Source of the DNA: Cryptomeria japonica
Taxonomy: Eukaryota > Streptophyta > Pinopsida > Cupressales > Cupressaceae
Reading direction: 5' to 3'
Length of the DNA: 64,000 nt
NCBI RefSeq assembly: GCF_030272615.1
Contig: NC_081406.1
Span: 485,119,900 to 485,183,899 of the forward strand
The notes beneath the pieces were generated by a model, which saw only the letters and a program-made list of their open reading frames with translations, did no database searches and was not told the origin of the DNA. Made by a program: the position numbers and the translations under genes. The stretch's first letter is position 1; every line of letters begins with the position of its first letter. Shown here piece by piece: positions 58,108 through 64,000 of this stretch.

Positions 58108-61100
58108 TCATCCTCTCCATCACAAGGCGATTTTACATCCTCTTCCAAGAAGGTGACACCACCTAAGAAGGATAAACCAACTTGTGCATATTGCAATAAG
58201 TATGGTCATGATGAGCATCGATGCCACATAAAGCAAGTTGATGAGTTAACTAATCTACTTAAGAAAAACAACATCAACTTGCCATCTGCCTACACAAAGA
58301 AGGATTCATCTCCTTCCTCTTCCTCACAGTCTAACGGAAAAGGGCAAGCATTTGTGGCTACAATAGGTTCTTCACAGCAATGGATACTTGACTCGGGTGC
58401 CTCATATCACATGGGTTCTACAAAGGAGCAGTTTTCTTCATTGGAGCCATCTAAGGTACCTCACATTTACATAGGTGATGATACACAAGTAGAGGTTGAA
58501 GGGAAAGGTTCAGTTGACATGGATGATGGAACATTTGAGAATGTTTTCTATGTTCCTAACTTGTTTACCAACCTTCTCTCCATCTACCAAATCACTCACT
58601 ATGGGAATGGGAAAAAGGTTGAGTTTACACCAGATTTAGTTGTGGTAAAGGAACTTGATGATGATGCCTTGGTAGCAGTGGGACAAGTCAATGACAACTC
58701 AAGGCTTTATTCATTCTCCCACTTTGTGCCAAGTTCACCTTCTAGGGCCTTGCTTTCTCATTCAAATTCAGAAAGTAAGCTATGGCATGAGTGGTTTGGT
58801 CACCTCAACTACCACTATCTTCATCAGCTCAGCACTAAAGACATGGTCATAGGTCTACCTCGAATTAGTTTTTCAGAGGGTGTATGTTAAGGTTGTTCCA
58901 TGGGCAAGCATCCTGAAGAGAAGTTTGATAAGGGGAAAGCTTGGAGAGCTTTGGAAGTTCTTCAACTTGTTCACAGCGATGTAGCAGGTCCATTTCTAGC
59001 ACCTTCATTTAGTAAGGCTTGCTATGTTCTCACCTTCATTGATGACTACTCCCGCTTCACTTGGGTCTACTTTCTCATTCATAAGAGTGAAGGATTTGAC
59101 AAATTTCAGGACTTCAAGACTCATGTGGAGAAGCAATCAGGGAAAGTGGTCAAGATTCTTTGTACAGATAATGGAAGGGAATATGTGAACAAAAGACTTG
59201 AGGGTTTTTGTACATTTGAGGGGATTGATCTTCAGCATTCTATCGCATACACTCCACAGCAGAACGGGGTTGCAGAACGCAAGAATAGAACTCTCAAACA
59301 AATGGCTAGCTATATGATACATGCATGTTCTCTTGATCCCGCCTTTTGGGCAGAGGCTATCAGTTGTGCCACACACATCTAGAATCGGGTTCCTCACAAA
59401 GCTTTGCAAGGTATTACTCCTTTTGAGGCTTGGGCTGGTAGGAAACCGATTGTGAGACATTTTAGAATCTTTGGGTGTCTAGCATGGGCTCGCATACCTC
59501 CACAGAAACACAAGGTATTGGAACCGCAGAGTCGGCCTTGCATGTTTGTTGGATATCCTGAGGGTGTTAAGGCATACAGATTGATGGATCCAGAGACACA
59601 TGAGGTGTTCATTGAGAGGAGTGTTCACTTTGAGGAAAGCTCTCCTAGCTTAGCCTCTCTACCTCCTCCACCTTCCTCCATTGTGGATAGTGATGTTAGC
59701 GATTCAGATGATGAGACTCCTTCAACTCCAACTCATAGGGTTACACCTCCGCAGGGTCCACTTGCAGTTGAGGAGCCTCGTTCTCCACCTCCACCTAGAC
59801 ATCATTGGGCTCGACAAACACTTGAGTCCACGGGTTCTCTTGTTGGGGATCCTTCAGATACATGGAGAACTTGATCACAACATTAGGATCTTCCACATGC
59901 ATTCATTGCTACCGCTTCCGATCCATAGACATTTAGGGAAGCATCAGGGGTTCCTGAGTGGGACCAAGCTATGGAGGAAGAGTATAGTTCCTTGATGAGG
60001 AACAACACATGGGATTTAGTCCATCTCCCTAAGGGGAGAAAGATGGTTCGATTTAAGTGGATCTATCGGACCAAGTTTGCAGCGGATGGTAGTGTGGATA
60101 AGTATAAGGCTCGGCTTGTTGCACAAGGTTTCTCGCAGGTTGCAGGTGTTGACTATACTGAGACCTTTGTACTCGTAGCCAGGATGAACTCCATTCGTTT
60201 GACACTTGCTATTGCTGCAGCTCATGGTTGGGCTGTACATCAGATGGATGTGAAGAGTGCTTTTCTTCATGGTTATCTTGAGGAGGAGATTTATATGGAG
60301 CAGCCATAGGGCTTCATCCAGGATACTTCCTTGGTTTGCAGACTAAGGAAATCTCTCTATGGCCTTCAGTAGGCCCCCAGGGCTTGGTACGCCAAGATGG
60401 ATTCCTTTCTTCTCTCCGCAGGGTTCACCAAGTGTCATTCCGATCCGAATGTCTACATTTTGCGACAGGATGACTCTCACTTGATACTTGTGCTCTATGT
60501 TGATGACTTGATCATTACAGGGAGTACTTCATCCATCATTAGCAGGGTCAAATCTTCTTTTTATGACAGATTTTCTATGACTGACTTGGGTCTTTTGCAC
60601 TACTTTCTTGGAATAGAGATTTCACAGTCACCTTCCAGGATTACACTATCACAGCCGAAGTATGCTCTTGATCTACTTGCACACTTTCATATGGCTGATT
60701 GTAAGCCTACTCCATCTCCCTTTCTTTCAGGAGTCAAGCTTGAGGCTCAGTGTTCTTCTCCACCAGTTGATGCCACTTTGTATCGTCAGCTTGTGGGTAG
60801 TCTCATCTACTTGACTCATACACGCCTTGATATTTCATTTGCAGTTGGCATGGTTTCTCGCTTCATGCAGGAACCACATGAGCTTCATTGGAAAGCCGCC
60901 AAACGCATCCTTCATTACATCTAGGGTACACATCACTATGGGATTCACTATGCAGCAGGCACAGGACTTCGCTTGGTTGGTTACATAGACTCCGATTGGG
61001 CTGGCGATCTTGATGATCATAAGTCTACTTCTGGTTATAGTTTTCACCTTGGTTCGAGCCCCATTTGTTGGCAGAGCAAGAAGCAACATGCTATTGCTCT

Positions 61101-61390
61101 CTCTTCGACTGAGGCTGAGTATCCAGGCGCTGTTAACGCAGTGACTGAGACCATTTGGCTCCAACAAATCCTCACAGAGTTTGGATTCACCACTCCACGA
61201 CTGACAGTTCTACATTGTGACAATCAGAGTGCTATTGCAATCTTGAAGAACCCGGTCCAGCACCAGCGGACCAAACACATCGAGATTCATATGCACTATA
61301 TCTGAGAGCTCATCCAGGAGCAGGTCATTGATTTGTAGTATTGTCCTATAGCAGAGCAGGTTGCTGACATATTCACCGAGAGTAAGTTCC
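58108..61390 (+). pseudogene. Copia pol (protease, integrase, RT, RNase H) of element N
   Basis: Zinc knuckle CAYCNKYGHDEHRC (about 58183), protease WILDSGASYHMGS (about 58383), integrase core (VHSDVAGPF, CTDNGREY, NGVAERKNRT), reverse transcriptase (DVKSAFLHGYLEEE, LYVDDLIITG at about 60490-60525), RNase H (STEAEYPGAV, HCDNQSAIAI). Stops at about 58888, 59380, 59872, 59884, 59926, 60307, 60370, 60922, 61303 and 61336, mostly TAG, with few or no frameshifts. The last two coincide with stops in M. Confidence 0.94.
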
Positions 61391-61715
61391 AGCAGTTACG
61401 AGCTCTCTTGGGGGTGCAGGATGTGTCATTAGGGGGGGTCAGCTGACTTCTCCTTCCTCTCTTATGGGGGGGACTTTTTCCTCTTTGAGGTTTTGTCCTT
61501 CTTCTTTGAGAGTCTTTTGTACATTCATCTCTCTTTTGGGGGGGACTTTTTTCCCACTGGGTTTTCTCCCTTTCTCCATTTGTGAGAGATTGCATTGCAT
61601 GGTTTTGCTTGCATTTACATATTGTACATGGGTACCTATCATGGCCTAGTAGCCGGGACCCATCTTGCATTGTTGACTTGAGTCTTCATTCCCTTAAGTT
61701 GCACTTAAGGGGGGG
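61391..61715 (+). other. 3' untranslated region and polypurine tracts of N
   Basis: Same five G-runs as M (about 61410, 61431, 61465, 61540 and 61709); the last abuts the LTR. Confidence 0.75.
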
Positions 61716-62164
61716 TATTGGTGTAAATAAATATTCATTATGGATATTATTACACTTTACTTAAGTTAACTTAGGATAATGCATCTCTTCATAGTTTGGA
61801 TTTGAGACACTTAGAGAAGTGTGCACATAGGGATAGAGCTTGTAGGAGAAATTCCACCTTTTGTGGTCTTATTTTGCTGTTACACTCCACATTCGGTGGG
61901 TCATCCACCTCTTGTGGAATATTATATTATTTCTCCTACCTACCCCTAGTATTTCTCACCTACCCTTGTTTCTCATTGAGCCACATGTCATATTTGTGTG
62001 CTCATACATCCATATGGCCTTGCCTATATAAGCAGGCCTATATTCATTGTATTGGTTAATCCAGTTGATCATTTGCATATTGATGAGAATACAATTTTTT
62101 CTTGTCATTCTATTATCTCTTTTTATGCTTTTCATTGTGCCCTTGATCTTGGAAAAATCCTACA
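61716..62164 (+). repeat. 3' LTR of element N
   Basis: 449 bp; the first dinucleotide is TA instead of TG. Otherwise close to the 5' LTR. Confidence 0.95.
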
Positions 62165-63001
62165 AAGTGAAACAAAGTATCATTTTGTATGACCATCACT
62201 CATATCTTGAGAAAAAGAAGTCTTCATCAAAAGACTAAATTGAAGAAGAGACAACTTGGTTCAAAATCTCTTATCAAGAAAAATAAATTTCTCTATATCA
62301 ATAGACAACTCTTTCTCTCACATAGAGTATTCTTATGTCATATGCACTTATACCTTGAGGGCAAGTCCAACAAATTTGACAAAAAGCCTTTGAGCAATAG
62401 AGCTTTCACTCAGTATAGAGCTTTTGGTTATCAAAAGAATATAGGGGGCACGATCAATCCTTCTTTCTTTCTTAAAGTTTGTATCACATACAATGAAGCT
62501 CGAGAGGAACCACCAACCCCTGTAAGAGAGGAAGAAGTAGAAACCCCCTTCATAAGGGAATAATTTTATTGAGACACATATACTATCCACTTTCACATCC
62601 GAGCATCACAAATTCACTCAACTCTCAAAGACAAAGTGGTCTTGTCCTTAGTCCTTTCAAATATTGCTTAAACAAACCAACAAATCAATTTTTAGGGTGT
62701 CTCTACATCTAGGATCAATCATCCTAAGAGCCATTTCTACACATCTAAATAGGTTAAAACTAGTTTATGAGTGCACCCTTTCATTACTAGCTAGATTGGA
62801 TTGTAACACATCTCAAACCTTGCTATACCTCATCACATCAAAAATTGTTGAAAAACACGAAAGCAATTCACAAGGAACTCTGTTGACATTCAACCTTCAG
62901 TATTAGAGATCTATCTCCCACCAAACATTTCACAAAACTTCTTCCATCAAACATTTCACCAAAACCTCATAGTCATTTTTACAACATCAACTTTCAAAAC
63001 C
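62165..63001 (+). other. Leader of element L, second part
   Basis: Continues L after N up to gag. A plus-strand ORF at 62189-62563 (124 codons, acidic C terminus) has no recognisable family and starts next to the insertion. I do not call it a gene. Confidence 0.6.
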
Positions 63002-64000
63002 ATGGCTCAAACAAGATCAATGAGGAATCGACAACCAAAAATTGAAGAGGAGGAAGAAAACCTCAGCGATTTTCATGAGGCCTTTGGAGGAGAAACTAAT
63101 GATGAAGAACCCAACACTCCAACTCCAGAAGATATAAAAAGAGCACACACTAATCCAAAATTCAACAGACTCTTTGATGAAATTCTTAGAAACAATGCCA
63201 ATGCTCATTTCTTGAGACTCGCTCAAGAGGGTGCCAAGCTTCCCTCCAATTTTGATACAACACAAATACAACAAACATCCGAGAAACATAGCCATCATGA
63301 TGGTGGAGGAGGTAGAGACTACTTCCGCTATGACCCTAATCATCAAGGGAATCCTCCTCCTCCTCCTCCTCCTCCTCCTCCTTCAGAAATAGACATGTTA
63401 AGGCAACAAGTAGAAAATCTCACCCAACAATTGAATAGTGGTGTGAAGACCAATCGGTTCTCACATAACGACATTTGTCCCTATCCATTTGATAGGAACA
63501 TGCTTATGCCACCTTTTTCACGAGGGTTCGAAACACCCAAATTTGAAAAATATAGAGGCAAAGGAGATCCTAGGGATCATGTGCGAGAATTTCACTCCAC
63601 TTGCTTAGAGGTGGCCTATGAGGACACATATCTAATGCACCTCTTTCCTGAAAGTTTGGGAGGCACAACCACACAATGGTTTTCACAACTGCCAGGTGGT
63701 ATTAGAACATTTGAAGAACTGGTCCAAAAATTTATCACTCATTATGCACATAACATAGAACATGACGTCACCATGGCAGATTTGTGTAACACAAAACAAA
63801 AACTAGGGGAATTGTTCTCAACTTTCCTACAATGGTGGAGACAACAATTATCTAGAAGATGCTCCCTTCATCTCCTTGAGCAATAATTAGTGGAAATTTT
63901 CATTTCCAACTTAAATGATGAAATGGAATTTGATTTGGACATGAAGGGCACAGAATCCTTTGAAGAAATGATAACTCAAGGGCTCAAATATGAAAGAGTC
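63002..64000 (+). pseudogene. Gypsy gag (element L), runs off the window
   Basis: Starts MAQTRSMRNRQPKIEEEEEN. The acidic N terminus is followed by a ten-proline run encoded by a (CCT)n tract (63349-63380), a short coiled coil (IDMLRQQVENLTQQL), and the Retrotrans_gag core (KYRGKGDPRDHVREFHSTC; HLFPESLGGTTTQWFSQLPG; ELVQKFITHYAHN). This layout fits non-chromodomain Gypsy lineages (Tat/Athila-like). A TAA at 63884 interrupts it; the same frame continues (LVEIFISNLNDEMEFDLDM) to the window end. Confidence 0.9.

Larger units (their letters stand above)
55445..62164 (+). mobile_element. Element N: plus-strand Copia retrotransposon
   Basis: Full length, 6.7 kb, same family as M. Perfect duplication aagtg (55440-55444, 62165-62169). 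LTRs of 449 bp differ at about 14 sites by eye. Inserted in the leader of L. It has a longer leader than M because of a GC-rich block. Confidence 0.96.
45851..64000 (+). mobile_element. Element L: plus-strand Gypsy retrotransposon (5' LTR, leader, gag)
   Basis: 5' LTR from 45851, split by Copia M; primer-binding region near 53561; a leader split by Copia N; and gag from 63002. Pol lies right of the window. Inserted into K. Confidence 0.88.

Noticed and set aside
62189-62563. 124-codon ORF in the leader of L
   Set aside because: It starts beside the end of Copia N, has no recognisable domain, and nothing supports it beyond being open. It could be a leader ORF, but I cannot show it.

Overview
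This 64 kb window is plant nuclear DNA made of LTR retrotransposons and one LINE, inserted into one another. I found no host gene, tRNA gene, rRNA gene or CRISPR array. Evidence for a plant: Copia gag-pol polyproteins primed by initiator tRNA-Met (TGGTATCAGAGC), a chromodomain Gypsy element, a LINE with a plant-type RNase H domain, telo-box motifs, 5-bp target duplications, and decay dominated by CAG-to-TAG changes as expected from CHG methylation. The density and age of the nest suggest a large seed-plant genome, possibly a gymnosperm; that is a guess, as no host gene is present to test it.

Layout (letters are my names). The base layer is A, an old plus-strand Copia-like element. Its 5' LTR survives as 13095-13274, 15866-16941 and 36865-37216, its body is 37217-40218, and its 3' LTR starts at 40219. 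Left side: B (plus Copia, pol end and 3' LTR, 10384-13094) sits near the start of A's 5' LTR. C (minus Copia; gag end 1-1475, LTR 1476-1963 plus 8626-10383) is inserted in B's reverse transcriptase. D (minus, 1964-8620) is inserted in C's LTR. Middle: E, a 5'-truncated LINE (13290-15850, minus, 15-bp duplication), and F, a minus-strand chromovirus with 2.8-2.9 kb LTRs (16942-36859, duplication cttgg), both lie in A's 5' LTR. F holds G (full-length minus Copia, 20566-28191, gttat) and solo LTRs H (30187-30666, ctaag) and I (32841-33764, gatag). Right side: J (plus Gypsy, 40418-42733) lies in A's 3' LTR. K (minus, 42734-45850) lies in J, and L (plus Gypsy, 45851-64000) lies in K. Two related plus Copia elements lie in L: M (46676-52969) in its LTR and N (55445-62164, aagtg) in its leader. 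The deepest path, A > J > K > L > M, has five layers.

Every pol reading frame is broken, mostly by single stop codons. G, M and N are the youngest and best preserved; G keeps one frame across gag-pol with only TAG stops.

The least ordinary content is cargo protein. D and K have no pol genes but share a long ORF beside the 3' LTR: a helical N-terminal domain (seen in D), a basic nuclear-localisation-like stretch, an acidic Thr/Glu-rich linker and a coiled-coil C terminus. The LINE carries a different ORF of similar layout downstream of its RNase H. Several Copia LTRs also share dense ACCGGT palindromes, a conserved CCCACCGTGGTTTTTCCC-type block, and a TTGNCATNNATGNCAA palindrome on both sides of the polypurine tract, in the style of Sireviruses.
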